Assembly (NCBI GenBank): GCA_900316205.1
Contig: ONBX01000010.1
Coordinates: forward strand, 1 to 64,000
Source: an uncultured Eubacteriales bacterium
Lineage (GTDB): Bacteria; Bacillota; Clostridia; Oscillospirales; Oscillospiraceae
Length of the DNA stretch: 64,000 bases
Direction: 5' to 3'
The position numbers and the translations under genes were made by a program. This document shows positions 51,729 to 62,705 of the stretch, one piece after another. Under the pieces are notes generated by a model. That model saw only the letters and a list, made by a program, of their open reading frames with translations. It searched no databases and was not told the DNA's origin. Numbering within the stretch: position 1 is the stretch's first letter; each line of letters opens with the position of its first letter.

Positions 51729-52166
51729 TTACCAGGCTTCTTCGCCATCGAAGCTGCCGCAGGAGCAGCCGCCTCCGCAGCTGCTGCCGCAGGAACAGCC
51801 GTCTCCGCAGCTGCCGCCGCAGGAGCAGCCCTCGCCTGTAGCCTCGCTGGGATTCATGGGAAGCCGGCCGGTGACCAGCAGGTCGGAGGCCGTGTCCGCG
51901 TCGCCGGAGTAGCCCACGATGGGAACGATGCCGTAGCTGAGCAGCAGGGCCTTGCCCTCGCCGCCCATGTTGCCGCAGATCACCGCGTCCACGTCCAGCT
52001 CACGCATTTTGTCCGCCATGGCCTGGTGACCGGAGAGCGCGGAGGTATCCACCAGCTTCTTCTCGCACTCGTTCACGTATTCGCCGTACTCATAGACGGC
52101 AAACATAGGGCAGTGACCGAAGTGACCGTAGATCTCCCCGTTTTCATAAGCTACCGCGATCTTCAC
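51729..52166 (-). CDS. NifX/NifB-C-terminal-like protein with Cys/Gly-rich tail
   Basis: A 145-residue protein. Residues 1-100 are a dinitrogenase iron-molybdenum cofactor-binding fold (MKIAVAYENGEIYGHFGHCPMFAVYE, DAVICGNMGGEGKALLLSYGI). The last 35 residues are a run of CSCGGSCGDG-type repeats with about nine cysteines that could hold iron-sulfur clusters or another metal. No nitrogenase genes are present, and such proteins occur widely in anaerobes. Its start overlaps the stop of the Mrp-like gene by 4 bp, so the two probably act together in metal-cluster handling. Confidence 0.82.
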   Translation of the reverse strand: MKIAVAYENGEIYGHFGHCPMFAVYEYGEYVNECEKKLVDTSALSGHQAMADKMRELDVDAVICGNMGGEGKALLLSYGIVPIVGYSGDADTASDLLVTGRLPMNPSEATGEGCSCGGSCGDGCSCGSSCGGGCSCGSFDGEEAW

Positions 52167-52996
52167 AGGCCTACCTCCTGCTCAATGGCGTCCGCCATGG
52201 GGGCGATCTCTTCTCCGGAGACGGATTCCACCTCGCCGGCATCCACCATAGTGGCAACCACCGGGTCGATGGGCAGACGGACAAAGTGCTTGATGTCAAA
52301 GCTCTTGGCCACTTTCTCCACCTTGCTGTCGCCAAAGATCTCATGTCTGGTGCCGCAGTCCGGGCACTGGAAGTAGGACATGTTCTCCACGATGCCAAGC
52401 ACCGGGATCTTCATCATATTGGCCATGTTGACGGCCTTGGACACGATCATGCTGACCAGGTCCTGGGGCGTGGTGACGATGACCACCCCGTCAATGGGCA
52501 GGGACTGGAACACCGTGAGGGGCACGTCGCCGGTTCCGGGAGGCATGTCCACAAACATATAGTCCACATCCTGCCAGAGAACGTCGGTCCAGAACTGGGT
52601 GACGGCGCCGGCGATGACGGGGCCGCGCCAGACCACAGGCTCGGTATCATTCTCCAGGATCAGGTTGATGGACATGATCTGCATGCCGGAATAGGTGGTG
52701 ACGGGGATGAGGAACTCATCTGTGCCGGTGGCCTTTTCGGTGATGCCGAAGGACTTGGGGATGGAGGGGCCGGTGATGTCCGCGTCCAGAATGGCGCAGC
52801 GGTGACCGCGGCGCTGCATCTCGGAGGCCAGGAGGCTGGTGACCAGGCTCTTGCCGACGCCGCCCTTGCCGGAGACCACGGCGATGACCTTTTTCACGCT
52901 GGAATAGGGGTTGAGGCTTTTCAGAAAGCTCTGAGGCTCATTGCGGGAGGGACAGTTTTCTCCGCAGGTGGAGCAATCGTGGGTACATTCGCTCAT
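52163..52996 (-). CDS. Mrp/NBP35-type iron-sulfur carrier ATPase
   Basis: A 277-residue P-loop ATPase of the Mrp/ApbC/Nbp35 group that delivers iron-sulfur clusters. The N-terminus has a cysteine motif CTHDCSTCGENC at residues 4-15, like Nbp35. The deviant Walker A motif VVSGKGGVGKS lies near residue 40, and DMPPGTGD and VENMSYFQCPDCGTRHEIFG supply further conserved residues including the CxxC pair. Start at 52996 after AAAGGA; the in-frame ATG at 53035 is less likely. Co-translated with the NifX-like gene. Confidence 0.9.
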   Translation of the reverse strand: MSECTHDCSTCGENCPSRNEPQSFLKSLNPYSSVKKVIAVVSGKGGVGKSLVTSLLASEMQRRGHRCAILDADITGPSIPKSFGITEKATGTDEFLIPVTTYSGMQIMSINLILENDTEPVVWRGPVIAGAVTQFWTDVLWQDVDYMFVDMPPGTGDVPLTVFQSLPIDGVVIVTTPQDLVSMIVSKAVNMANMMKIPVLGIVENMSYFQCPDCGTRHEIFGDSKVEKVAKSFDIKHFVRLPIDPVVATMVDAGEVESVSGEEIAPMADAIEQEVGL

Positions 52997-53087
52997 ATCG
53001 ATAAATCCTTTCACATGGTAGTTCGATTTGACCATCTTTTCTTATTATACTCAAAAAGCACGTTCTGTCAAATCCTATGTGCATCGA

Positions 53088-53117
53088 TTGCCAAACGAGT
53101 GGATAATGTGGTATAAT
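53088..53117 (+). promoter_or_regulatory. Sigma-A promoter of the FHA-FtsW operon
   Basis: TTGCCA (53088-53093) and a perfect TATAAT (53112-53117) are 18 bp apart, about 43 nt before the ATG. Confidence 0.8.
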
Positions 53118-53160
53118 AATAAAGTTAGGCAATGAAAAACGCGCTGGAAGGGAGGTCTGC

Positions 53161-54876
53161 ATGGTGCCGAACAGTGAGAACCTACTGACGCTTTCCCGCG
53201 TCGTGATGATCCTGTGCTCGCTCAGCGTGATCATCCGCTGTCTGCGCTCCATGCTGCGGGACCGGTATGATCCGGAGACCTGGGCCTTCCTGAAAGTGGG
53301 AAAGCAGCAATTGCTGCCGGTGACCCACTGGGAAAACCTGCTGGGCCGCTCCCGGGGCGCTGATCTGCAGCTGGAGGGGAAAGACATCCGCCGCTTCCAC
53401 GCGGTGCTGCGCCGCACGGAGGACGGTGCCTGGCGGCTCTTTGACGTGTTCGGCCGGGGCGGCGTCCTGGTCAACGGCAGCGCCGTCACCCGGGAGGGAC
53501 TTCCCATTCGGAGCGGAGACGCCATCCGTCTGGGCGGAACCACCCTGCGCTTTCTGGACGCGGACGAGGCCAGGCGGGAGCGCCTGGATTCCATCCGCAG
53601 TCCGGTGGGCAAGCGAGTCTCCCCTACCCTGACCCTGCTGGAGCTGACCGTGTTCCAGCTCTTTCTGCTGATGCAGCACGCCCTCTCCGCGCTGCCGGAG
53701 GATCTGCCGGGGATCGCGCTCTCCTTCGCGCTGCTGATCCTGCTGGAGTGGAGCTGCTTCAACGCCATGCGGGTCATCGGCCGCAGTGGTTTTGAGGCGG
53801 AGACCCTGGCCTTTTATCTCACAACACTTGGCTTTTCTGTCTGCGCTGCCTCCGTGCCGGAGGATACGGTGCGGCAGGCGCTGATCGCCCTTGTTTCCGT
53901 GATCCTGTTTCTGCTGGCCGGCGTCTGGATGCGGAGCCTCAAAAGGGCGGAGAAGCTGCGTCTTCCGGCGGCCCTGCTGGCGCTGGCGATGCTCGCGGCT
54001 AACTACCTCTTCGGCACCGAGATCAACGGCGCCAAAAACTGGATCCTCCTCGGCGGCTTCTCCTTTCAGCCCTCAGAGCTGGTAAAGGTGGCCTACGTCT
54101 ATGTGGGCGCCTCCACCCTGGACCGGCTCTACCGCCGGCGAAACCTCTTTGTTTTTATCGTGTTTTCCGCGATCTGCGTGGGTGTGCTGGCCCTGCTGGG
54201 GGACTTCGGCACGGCGCTGATCTTCTTTGTGACCTTTCTGGTTATCTCCTTTCTCCGCTCAGGCTCCATCGCCACGGTGTTTCTGGCCCTGGCCGGGGCC
54301 GGGATGGCGGGGATGCTGGCTGTGAGCGTGAAGCCCCATATCGCGCGGCGCTTTGCCGTATGGGGGCATGTGTGGGAGGACCGCTTTGACGCGGGCTATC
54401 AGCAGACCAGGGCCATGTCCGCCGCCGCAGCGGGCGGACTCTTCGGCAAGGGCGCGGGAGCAGGCTGGCTCCACCAGACGCGCATGAACGCCGCCTCCAA
54501 CACAGATCTGGTTTTCGGTATCCTGAGCGAAGAGCTTGGGCTGATCATTGCCCTCTGCAGTATCGCGGCGGTGCTGCTGCTGGCCTTCTTCGCGGTGCGG
54601 AGCGCCCGAAACGGCCGCTCCAGCTTCTATGCCATCGGCGCCTGCGCCGCCACCGGCCTGATGCTGACCCAGCTTTCGCTGAACGTCTTCGGCTCCATGG
54701 ATCTGCTGCCCTTCACCGGGGTCCCCTTCCCCTTTGTTTCCAAGGGCGGCAGTTCCCTGCTCTGCTGCTGGCTGCTGCTGGCCTTCATCAAGAGCGCGGA
54801 CAACCGGAAGGATGCCAGCTTCGCCGTTTCCTCCGGTTTCCTTCCCCGAAAAGTGAAAAAGGAGGCAAAGGCATGA
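53161..54876 (+). CDS. FHA domain fused to FtsW/RodA/SpoVE-family protein
   Basis: A 571-residue membrane protein. One N-terminal helix (about residues 8-25) is followed by a cytoplasmic FHA domain, residues 50-135 (LLGRSRGADLQLEGKDIRRFHAVL, VLVNGSAVTREGLPIRSGDAIRLG), which binds phosphothreonine. Then come about ten helices of the SEDS family of peptidoglycan polymerases, with GAKNWILLGGFSFQPSELVKVAYV, LLGDFGTALIFF and LLPFTGVPFPFVSKGGSSLL. The fusion suggests that a Ser/Thr kinase controls the enzyme. It overlaps a transpeptidase gene by 4 bp, the usual SEDS-bPBP pairing. Confidence 0.92.
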   Translation: MVPNSENLLTLSRVVMILCSLSVIIRCLRSMLRDRYDPETWAFLKVGKQQLLPVTHWENLLGRSRGADLQLEGKDIRRFHAVLRRTEDGAWRLFDVFGRGGVLVNGSAVTREGLPIRSGDAIRLGGTTLRFLDADEARRERLDSIRSPVGKRVSPTLTLLELTVFQLFLLMQHALSALPEDLPGIALSFALLILLEWSCFNAMRVIGRSGFEAETLAFYLTTLGFSVCAASVPEDTVRQALIALVSVILFLLAGVWMRSLKRAEKLRLPAALLALAMLAANYLFGTEINGAKNWILLGGFSFQPSELVKVAYVYVGASTLDRLYRRRNLFVFIVFSAICVGVLALLGDFGTALIFFVTFLVISFLRSGSIATVFLALAGAGMAGMLAVSVKPHIARRFAVWGHVWEDRFDAGYQQTRAMSAAAAGGLFGKGAGAGWLHQTRMNAASNTDLVFGILSEELGLIIALCSIAAVLLLAFFAVRSARNGRSSFYAIGACAATGLMLTQLSLNVFGSMDLLPFTGVPFPFVSKGGSSLLCCWLLLAFIKSADNRKDASFAVSSGFLPRKVKKEAKA

Positions 54877-56153
54877 AGCAGATCACCAATCGTGCCGTCT
54901 CCGTGCTCTTGCTGGCCGCCTTTGTCATCGTGGGCACCCTGCTCTATGTGATCCGATTTGTGGACCATGGGCAGGACTGGGCCGCGGCCTATTCCCGGGA
55001 AAATGCCGGCGTCTCCGGCGCGCTGATCGACCGAAACGGCGTGGTTCTGGCCTCCTACTCTCCTTACGAGAGCCTGTATCAGGAGGATGAGGAGCTGCGG
55101 CGGGCAAACTACCACGTCACAGGCGACTATTACGGCCGCACGGGGACCGGGCTGCTCACCGATTATCAGGACTATTCCCTCTTCACCGGCACCAGCCGCT
55201 CCCGGAATGCTGTGCTGTACCTGAACATCGACAGCGAACTGAACCGCAGGGCCTGGCAGGTCCTGGACGGGAGGCCCGGAGCCATCCTCATCACAAATTA
55301 TAAAACCGGGGAGCTTCTGTGCTTGGTATCCTCCCCCACCATCGATCCCCTGGAGGCGGAGCCGGACCCGCCGGAGGGCGCCTATCTCAACCGCTGCCTC
55401 GCTGCGAGCTTCGTGCCCGGCTCTGTGTTCAAGCTTGTGACCGCCGCGGCCGCCATCGAGAAAATGCCGGACCTCAGCGAACGCCGCTTTTTCTGCGAGG
55501 GTTCGGTGGAGGTCGCAGGGGTTGAGATCGTCTGCTCCGGCTATCACGGCGAGCAGACCTTTGAAGAGGCGCTCTCCAACTCCTGCAACGTGGCTTTCTC
55601 CCAGATCGCCATCGAGCTGGGCCAGGAGACCATGGTGAAAAAGGTGCGGGAGCTGGGCTTTCTGGACGCCCAGCGGCTGGACGGGATCCCCACGGTGGCC
55701 GGGAGCTTTCCCACAGACTTTGTAGGCGATCCGGAGCTCGGCTGGGCTGGCGTTGGCCAGTCCACAGACCTTGTGTGCCCTTACGCCATGCTGCGCTATG
55801 TCTCCGCCATCGCAAACAACGGCGTTTTGCTGGGCCCGCAGCTGGTGCGGGACGGCTCTGCCGGAGGCGCGGTGCGGCTGCTCAAAGAAGACACCGCCAA
55901 AGCCCTGCAGCGGCTGATGCACTACAATGTGATCAACGGCTATGGAGCCGGGCGCTTCCCCGGGCTGGAGCTCTGTGCCAAGACCGGCACCGCCGAGCGG
56001 GGCGACGGCAGCAGCAACGCCTGGTTCGTGGGCTTTCTGGCGGATGAGGAGCATCCCTACGCCTTTGTGGTGATGATCGAGCGCGGCGGCAGCGGTCTCG
56101 GCGCCGCCGGCGGCGCCGCCAACGAGATCCTGCAGTACGCCGTAAACAGATAA
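54873..56153 (+). CDS. Class B penicillin-binding protein (PbpA-like transpeptidase)
   Basis: A 426-residue transpeptidase with one N-terminal membrane helix (residues 8-28). The active-site serine is in FVPGSVFKLV near residue 193, the second motif is SNSCN near 245, and KTGTAE lies near residue 368. The N-terminal half is short and lacks the long pedestal of full class B enzymes, as in PbpA of actinobacteria and SpoVD-like shorter forms. It is translationally coupled to the SEDS protein, so the two probably make one polymerase-crosslinker pair. Confidence 0.92.
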   Translation: MKQITNRAVSVLLLAAFVIVGTLLYVIRFVDHGQDWAAAYSRENAGVSGALIDRNGVVLASYSPYESLYQEDEELRRANYHVTGDYYGRTGTGLLTDYQDYSLFTGTSRSRNAVLYLNIDSELNRRAWQVLDGRPGAILITNYKTGELLCLVSSPTIDPLEAEPDPPEGAYLNRCLAASFVPGSVFKLVTAAAAIEKMPDLSERRFFCEGSVEVAGVEIVCSGYHGEQTFEEALSNSCNVAFSQIAIELGQETMVKKVRELGFLDAQRLDGIPTVAGSFPTDFVGDPELGWAGVGQSTDLVCPYAMLRYVSAIANNGVLLGPQLVRDGSAGGAVRLLKEDTAKALQRLMHYNVINGYGAGRFPGLELCAKTGTAERGDGSSNAWFVGFLADEEHPYAFVVMIERGGSGLGAAGGAANEILQYAVNR

Positions 56154-56193
56154 AGCCGCGCCCTCCCTTTTGGAGTGCGCGAAGGAGAATACC

Positions 56194-58065
56194 ATGGCAG
56201 AAATCACCGTATCCAATTTGATAAAATCCTTTGAGGTGGGCAGCAATGTGCTGGACGGGCTGTCCTTCACAGTCAATCCCGGTGAGCGGGTTGGCATCCT
56301 GGGCCCCAACGGCTGCGGCAAGACCACGCTCTTTCGCATCCTCACAGGCGCGCTTGACTATGACGAGGGGCAGATCAGCATCACGCCGGGAAAGCGCATC
56401 GGCCTCATCTCCCAGATTCCGGTGTTCCCGGAGGGCTGGCGGACGGAGGACGTGCTGCTTTCCGCCCAGGCAAGGCTCATCCGCATGAGCGAGCGGATGG
56501 AGGAACTCACCACCCGGATGGAGGAGGACGCCTCCCCCGCCCTGCTGCAGGAGTACGACCGGCTCTCCGACGATAACCGGCGGCTGGGCGGCTACACCAT
56601 GGACAGCGACCGCAACCGGGTGGCAAACGGACTGCAGATCCCCGCGGCCCAGCGGGAACAGCTCTTCGACAGTCTCTCCGGCGGGGAGAAGACCCGGGTG
56701 AACCTGGCAAGGCTCATCCTGGAGGACACGGACATCCTGCTGCTGGACGAGCCCACCAACCACTTGGACCTCCGCGCCACGGAGTGGCTGGAGGATTACA
56801 TTCTGCACTTCAAGGGCACGGTCCTTGCCATCAGCCACGACCGCTACTTTCTGGACCGGATCGCCCAGCGCTGCATTGAGATCAATGACGGCAAAGCCGA
56901 GCTTTACAGCGGCAACTACAGCTTTTATGTGCAGGAGCGGCAGCGGCGCTTTGAGGAAAAACTGAAGCAGTACGAAAAGGACCAGGCCAAGATCGAGCAG
57001 CTCCAGCGGGCCGCCGAGCAGATGCACCTCTGGGCCTTCATGGGCGCGGACAAGCTGCACAAGCGGGCCTTTGCCATGGAAAAGCGCATCGAAAAGCTGC
57101 AGACCAGCGAAAAGCCCAGGGAACAGAAAAAGCTCTCTGTGAAGTTCAAGGAGCGGGAGTTCAACGGCGACGAGGTACTGGTCTGCGAAGGGCTTGAGAA
57201 GTCCTACGGGGAAAAGACGCTGTTTCACGATCTCTCCCTCACCGTCACCGGCGGGGAGCGGATCGCCCTCATCGGGGATAACGGCACCGGAAAGACCAGC
57301 CTTCTCAAACTCATCATGAACCAGGAAACGCCGGATGCGGGCTATCTCTACCACGGCCCCGCCATTCGCAGCGCCTATCTGCCCCAGATCGTGGAGTTTT
57401 CCCTGGATTCCCGTTCCGCGCTGGACACCATGCTCTATGACTGCCGCTGCCAGCCCCAGGAGGCCAGGGACCGGCTTGCCGCCTTCGGCTTCCGGGGGGA
57501 GAATGTGTTCACCCCGGTGGGGGCCCTTTCCGGCGGCGAACGAAGCAGGCTGAAGCTCTGCATGCTCATGGGCGGGGACATCAACTTTCTCATTTTGGAC
57601 GAGCCCACCAACCACCTGGATATCGCCAGCCGGGAGTGGATGGAGGATGCCCTGTCGGATTACGAGCAAACCCTGCTCTTCGTCTCCCACGACCGCTATT
57701 TCATCGAGAAGTTCGCCACCCGGATCTGGGCCCTGCGGGACGGAGAGATCACGGATTTCCGGGGCGGCTACAAGGAATACTGCGCCTGGCGGGAGCGGCA
57801 GGACCAGCTGCGTCTGGCCGCCGCGCAGCCGAAGCAGGAAAAAAAGGAAGAAAAGAAAAAGCCCCATCAGCCAAACAGTGAAAAGCAGATCGCCAAAACC
57901 GAGCGGGAAATAGCCCGGCTGGAGGAAAAGATCGCCGCGCTTGACCGGGAGGCCGAGGAAAACGGGGCGGATTACCAGAAGCTGATGGAGATCGGCGCAG
58001 AGCGGGAAGCGCTGGACGAACAGCTGATGGTCCTGTACGAGAAATGGGAGGAACTGCATGGATAA
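56194..58065 (+). CDS. ABC-F family ATPase
   Basis: A 623-residue protein with two ABC ATPase cassettes and no membrane part. The first has Walker A GPNGCGKTT near residue 37 and signature LSGGEKTRVNLARL; the second has GDNGTGKTS and LSGGERSRLKLCML. A charged inter-domain linker lies at about residues 235-315 and a coiled-coil tail at residues 550-623 (KPHQPNSEKQIAKTEREIARLEEKI). ABC-F proteins act on ribosomes in translation quality control or antibiotic protection; no linker feature tells which here. Start at 56194 after GAAGGAG. Confidence 0.92.
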   Translation: MAEITVSNLIKSFEVGSNVLDGLSFTVNPGERVGILGPNGCGKTTLFRILTGALDYDEGQISITPGKRIGLISQIPVFPEGWRTEDVLLSAQARLIRMSERMEELTTRMEEDASPALLQEYDRLSDDNRRLGGYTMDSDRNRVANGLQIPAAQREQLFDSLSGGEKTRVNLARLILEDTDILLLDEPTNHLDLRATEWLEDYILHFKGTVLAISHDRYFLDRIAQRCIEINDGKAELYSGNYSFYVQERQRRFEEKLKQYEKDQAKIEQLQRAAEQMHLWAFMGADKLHKRAFAMEKRIEKLQTSEKPREQKKLSVKFKEREFNGDEVLVCEGLEKSYGEKTLFHDLSLTVTGGERIALIGDNGTGKTSLLKLIMNQETPDAGYLYHGPAIRSAYLPQIVEFSLDSRSALDTMLYDCRCQPQEARDRLAAFGFRGENVFTPVGALSGGERSRLKLCMLMGGDINFLILDEPTNHLDIASREWMEDALSDYEQTLLFVSHDRYFIEKFATRIWALRDGEITDFRGGYKEYCAWRERQDQLRLAAAQPKQEKKEEKKKPHQPNSEKQIAKTEREIARLEEKIAALDREAEENGADYQKLMEIGAEREALDEQLMVLYEKWEELHG

Positions 58066-58927
58066 AAAGATCATTCTTCGGTACTTTGTGCCCGCCGGGA
58101 TCCTGGGTCTGGGAGCGGTGGTGCTGGCCCGCTTTGCCATGGGCTGGCTGCCCTATCCCCTGCTGGCCGCGGGACTGATCCTGGCTGGGATCGGCGTGGT
58201 CAAAATGAAGCCGGGCTGGGCCCTCTCCTCCGGCGGGCTACTGGCCATGGCCCTGGCCCTGCGCTTTGCGGCGCGTGGCTATGCCTGGTGGGGCTACGCT
58301 CTGGCCTTCGCGGCGGCCCTCATTGTGCTGCACCACTTTTTGCCGGTGAAGCTCTGGCGCGTTTTGGTGTTGCTGGTGTGCATCGGGATCCTCTATTTCT
58401 GCGTGGTGGAAAGCTTCATCATCCGCTCTGCCCGAACGGACAAAGAGCCTGAGAGGGACTATCTGATCGTGCTGGGCGCGGCGGTCTACAAGGATCAGCC
58501 CTCCCTGACCCTGGTACGGCGGCTGGAGGGTGCTCTGGATTACCTGCATACATACCCGGAGAGTGTGGCCATCGTCTCCGGCGGCATGGGGCCGGGCGAG
58601 ACCGTCACCGAGGCCAAGGCCATGCACGACTGGCTGATCGCTCACGGGATCCCGGAGGAACGGATCCTCCAGGAAAATAAGGCCACCTCCACCCAGGAGA
58701 ATCTGGCTTTCTCCTTCAAGATCATCCGGGAACGGGGCGATGAGCCGGACGGGAACGTGGCCATCGTCTCCAGCGCCTACCACCTGTACCGGGCCAAGGA
58801 GATGGCAAAGCTTCAGGGCGTGGATGCTGTCGGTGTGGCGGCCCCCTGGGGATATTTCTTCGTGATGCTGAACTACTTCATCCGGGAGGCCTTTGGCGTG
58901 ACCCACCTCTGGGTCTTCGGGAACTAA
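58058..58927 (+). CDS. YdcF-like membrane protein (DUF218)
   Basis: A 289-residue protein. About four hydrophobic segments in the first 120 residues are followed by a DUF218 domain with DYLIVLGAAVYKDQPSLTLVRRLEGALDYL, VAIVSGGMGPGETVTEAKAMHDWLI, NKATSTQENLAFSFKII and VAIVSSAYHLYRAKEMAK. The family includes SanA/YdcF proteins linked to envelope integrity in other bacteria, with no settled biochemical role. Overlaps the ABC-F gene by 8 bp and precedes a DUF1292 gene by 12 bp. Confidence 0.88.
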   Translation: MDKKIILRYFVPAGILGLGAVVLARFAMGWLPYPLLAAGLILAGIGVVKMKPGWALSSGGLLAMALALRFAARGYAWWGYALAFAAALIVLHHFLPVKLWRVLVLLVCIGILYFCVVESFIIRSARTDKEPERDYLIVLGAAVYKDQPSLTLVRRLEGALDYLHTYPESVAIVSGGMGPGETVTEAKAMHDWLIAHGIPEERILQENKATSTQENLAFSFKIIRERGDEPDGNVAIVSSAYHLYRAKEMAKLQGVDAVGVAAPWGYFFVMLNYFIREAFGVTHLWVFGN

Positions 58928-58939
58928 AGGAGGATCAAA

Positions 58940-59233
58940 ATGGACAGTCTGAACAGCAAAGAGCCGGAAGAACTCTTCTATCTGGCCGATGAAAACGGCG
59001 AGCAGATGGCCTTTCATTTTCTTGACTGCATCCTGGTGGAAGACCGGGAATACCTGGTGCTGATGCCGGCGGAGGGCCCCTATGTGAATGAAGCGGTGAT
59101 CCTGCAGCGTTTCAAGGAAGCGAACGGCGAAGAGAGCTACATCCCCGTGGAGGACAGGAAAACCATCCGCGCGGTGTATGACCTCTTCCGTCAGCGGGCG
59201 GGCGACACCTTTATCTTCACCGACGAAAAGTGA
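58940..59233 (+). CDS. DUF1292 domain protein
   Basis: A 97-residue acidic cytoplasmic protein. The pattern LADENGEQMAFHFLDCILVEDREYLVLMP, then VILQRFKEANGEESYIPVEDRKTIRAVYDLF, matches the DUF1292 family common in Firmicutes (YrzB-like). Function is unknown. AAGGAGG precedes the ATG. Last gene of the 56194-59233 run, followed by a terminator. Confidence 0.88.
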   Translation: MDSLNSKEPEELFYLADENGEQMAFHFLDCILVEDREYLVLMPAEGPYVNEAVILQRFKEANGEESYIPVEDRKTIRAVYDLFRQRAGDTFIFTDEK

Positions 59234-59240
59234 ACGAGCA

Positions 59241-59283
59241 AAAAGCAGCTCGCCGGGAAGCGATTCCCTGGCGAGCTGCTTTT
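59241..59283 (+). terminator. Terminator after the DUF1292 gene
   Basis: AAAAGCAGCTCGCC and GGCGAGCTGCTTTT form a 14-bp stem followed by TTG. Confidence 0.9.
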
Positions 59284-59304
59284 TGTAATTACAGCACACA
59301 CAAC

Positions 59305-59340
59305 AAAAAATATGCCGCCAAAATGGCGGCATATTTTTTG
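59305..59340 (-). terminator. Terminator after tuf
   Basis: AAAAAATATGCCGCC and GGCGGCATATTTTTT form a long stem with a 4- to 5-nt loop, ending 9 bp from the tuf stop. On the minus strand it is followed by a T-run. Confidence 0.92.
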
Positions 59341-59349
59341 AAAGGCAAA

Positions 59350-60552
<1,203 letters not shown>

Positions 60553-60596
60553 TGTAAAATCCTCCTAATAAATTTAGAAACTGGTTTGTTGATTAC

Positions 60597-62684
60597 TTAC
60601 CATTTTGAGAAACCCATGCGACTGTTCACAAGGGATTCCTGCAAATTGCGGGGCAGCTCGACGAAGTGGCTGGGCTCCATGGAATAGGTGGCGCGGCCCT
60701 GGGTCTTGCTGCGAAGGTCGGTGGCGTATCCGAACATGGTGGAGAGCGGCACATTGCTCTCGATCATGGCGGCACCGTTGCGGATGTCGGAGCCCAGGAT
60801 CTGACCGCGGCGGGCGTTGAGATCGCCCATCACGTCGCCCATATACTCCTCCGGAGCGGTAACGACCACCTTCATGATCGGCTCAAGCAAGGTGGGCTCC
60901 GCCTTTTGACAGGCCTCCTTGAAAGCCATACTGCCGCAGATCTTGAAGGCCAGCTCGGAAGAGTCTACTTCGTGGAAGGACCCGTCCAGCAGCGTTGCCT
61001 TCACGTCCACAACCTGGTACCCTGCCAGAACGCCGGAGAGCATGGCTCCCTGGATGCCCTGATCCACGCAGGGAATGAATTCCTTGGGGATCGCGCCGCC
61101 GGTGATCTTGTTGATGAACTCATAACCCTTGCCGGGTTCGTTGGGCTCGATCATCAGCTTCACATGGGCGAACTGACCCTTGCCGCCGGTCTGCCGGACA
61201 TAGCGGGTATCCACCGTGGCGGCCTTCTTGATGGTTTCCTTATACGAAACCTGAGGCTTGCCCACGTTGGCCTCCACCTTGAACTCCCGCAGGAGTCTGT
61301 CCACGATGATCTCCAGATGGAGCTCACCCATGCCGGCAATGATGGTCTGACCCGTCTCCTCGTCCGTATAGGTCTTGAAGGTGGGGTCCTCCTCTGCCAG
61401 CTTCTGCAGAGCGATGGCCATTTTCTCCTGACCAGCCTTGGTCTTGGGCTCGATGGCCACACGGATGACCGGTTCGGGGAATTCCATGGATTCCAGGATG
61501 ATGGGATGCTTTTCATCGCAGAGGGTGTCGCCGGTGGTGGTGTTTTTAAGGCCCACCGCGGCGGCGATATCGCCGGACCAGACCTGGTCGATATCTTCTC
61601 TGTGATTGGCGTGCATCTGCAGGATCCGGCCTAGCCGTTCCCGCTGACCCTTGGTGGAGTTCAAGACAGTCTTGCCGGTCTCCAGCGTTCCGGAATAGAC
61701 CCGGAAGAAGCCGAGTTTGCCCACATAGGGGTCCGTCATGATCTTGAAGGCCAGGGCCGAGAAAGGAGCGTCATCATCTGCCGCGCGGTGTTCCACCTCG
61801 TCGGTCTTGGGATGCTTGCCTTCCACCGGAGGAACATCCAGCGGGGAGGGCATGTAATCCACGATGGCGTCCAGCAGCTTTTGCACGCCTTTGTTTTTAT
61901 AGGAAGTGCCGCAGGTCACGGGAACCATGTTCACCGAGACCGTGGCCTTCCGGATGGCCGCCTTGATTTTGTCAGAGGGGACATCCTCGCCGTCGAGATA
62001 CAGTTCCATGATCTCGTCGTCGAAATCGGAAACGGCTTCCAGGAGCTTATCGCGATATTCCAGAGCCAGGTCCATCATATCCGCGGGGATCTCCTCCGTG
62101 GTCATGTCCTTACCCAGGTCGTCGTGATAGATACGCGCATTCATATCCACCAGATCGATGATGCCCACAAAGTTCTCCTCGCTGCCGATGGGGAGCTGAA
62201 TGGGAACGGCGTTGCACTTGAGTCTGTCATGCACCATGTCCAGCACATGATAGAAGTCCGCGCCCATGATGTCCATCTTGTTCACATAGATCATCCGGGG
62301 GACGTGGTAGTGATCCGCCTGTCTCCAGACCGTCTCAGACTGGGGCTCCACGCCGCCTTTGGCGCAAAGCACAGTCACGCAGCCGTCCAGCACGCGCAGG
62401 GAGCGCTCGACTTCAACAGTGAAGTCCACATGGCCCGGAGTGTCGATGATGTTGATGCGGGTATCACGCCAAAAACAGGTGGTGGCAGCGGAGGTGATGG
62501 TGATACCACGCTCCTGCTCCTGCTCCATCCAGTCCATGGTAGCGGTGCCCTCATGGGTCTCGCCGAGCTTGTAGTTGACGCCGGTATAGAACAGGATCCG
62601 TTCAGTGGTCGTGGTCTTGCCCGCGTCAATGTGGGCCATGATGCCGATATTTCTGGTTCTTTCAAGTGAATATTTTCTAGGCAT
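60597..62684 (-). CDS. fusA: Elongation factor G
   Basis: EF-G drives translocation on the ribosome. The 695-residue protein has [19 protein letters not shown] near residue 17, [30 protein letters not shown] and [10 protein letters not shown]. Domains II to V run to the C-terminus, with domain IV seen as [17 protein letters not shown]. Length is typical of the housekeeping type. It lies 21 bp after rpsG and 44 bp before tuf, the classic str operon order. Confidence 0.98.
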   Translation of the reverse strand: MPRKYSLERTRNIGIMAHIDAGKTTTTERILFYTGVNYKLGETHEGTATMDWMEQEQERGITITSAATTCFWRDTRINIIDTPGHVDFTVEVERSLRVLDGCVTVLCAKGGVEPQSETVWRQADHYHVPRMIYVNKMDIMGADFYHVLDMVHDRLKCNAVPIQLPIGSEENFVGIIDLVDMNARIYHDDLGKDMTTEEIPADMMDLALEYRDKLLEAVSDFDDEIMELYLDGEDVPSDKIKAAIRKATVSVNMVPVTCGTSYKNKGVQKLLDAIVDYMPSPLDVPPVEGKHPKTDEVEHRAADDDAPFSALAFKIMTDPYVGKLGFFRVYSGTLETGKTVLNSTKGQRERLGRILQMHANHREDIDQVWSGDIAAAVGLKNTTTGDTLCDEKHPIILESMEFPEPVIRVAIEPKTKAGQEKMAIALQKLAEEDPTFKTYTDEETGQTIIAGMGELHLEIIVDRLLREFKVEANVGKPQVSYKETIKKAATVDTRYVRQTGGKGQFAHVKLMIEPNEPGKGYEFINKITGGAIPKEFIPCVDQGIQGAMLSGVLAGYQVVDVKATLLDGSFHEVDSSELAFKICGSMAFKEACQKAEPTLLEPIMKVVVTAPEEYMGDVMGDLNARRGQILGSDIRNGAAMIESNVPLSTMFGYATDLRSKTQGRATYSMEPSHFVELPRNLQESLVNSRMGFSKW

Positions 62685-62705
62685 AAGGGGTTACTCCTGC
62701 TTGTC

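Noticed and set aside
51760..51840. Tandem DNA repeat or CRISPR-like pattern
   Set aside because: The periodic CAGCCGTCTCCGCAGC-like units encode the Cys/Gly tail of the NifX-like protein and have no spacers.
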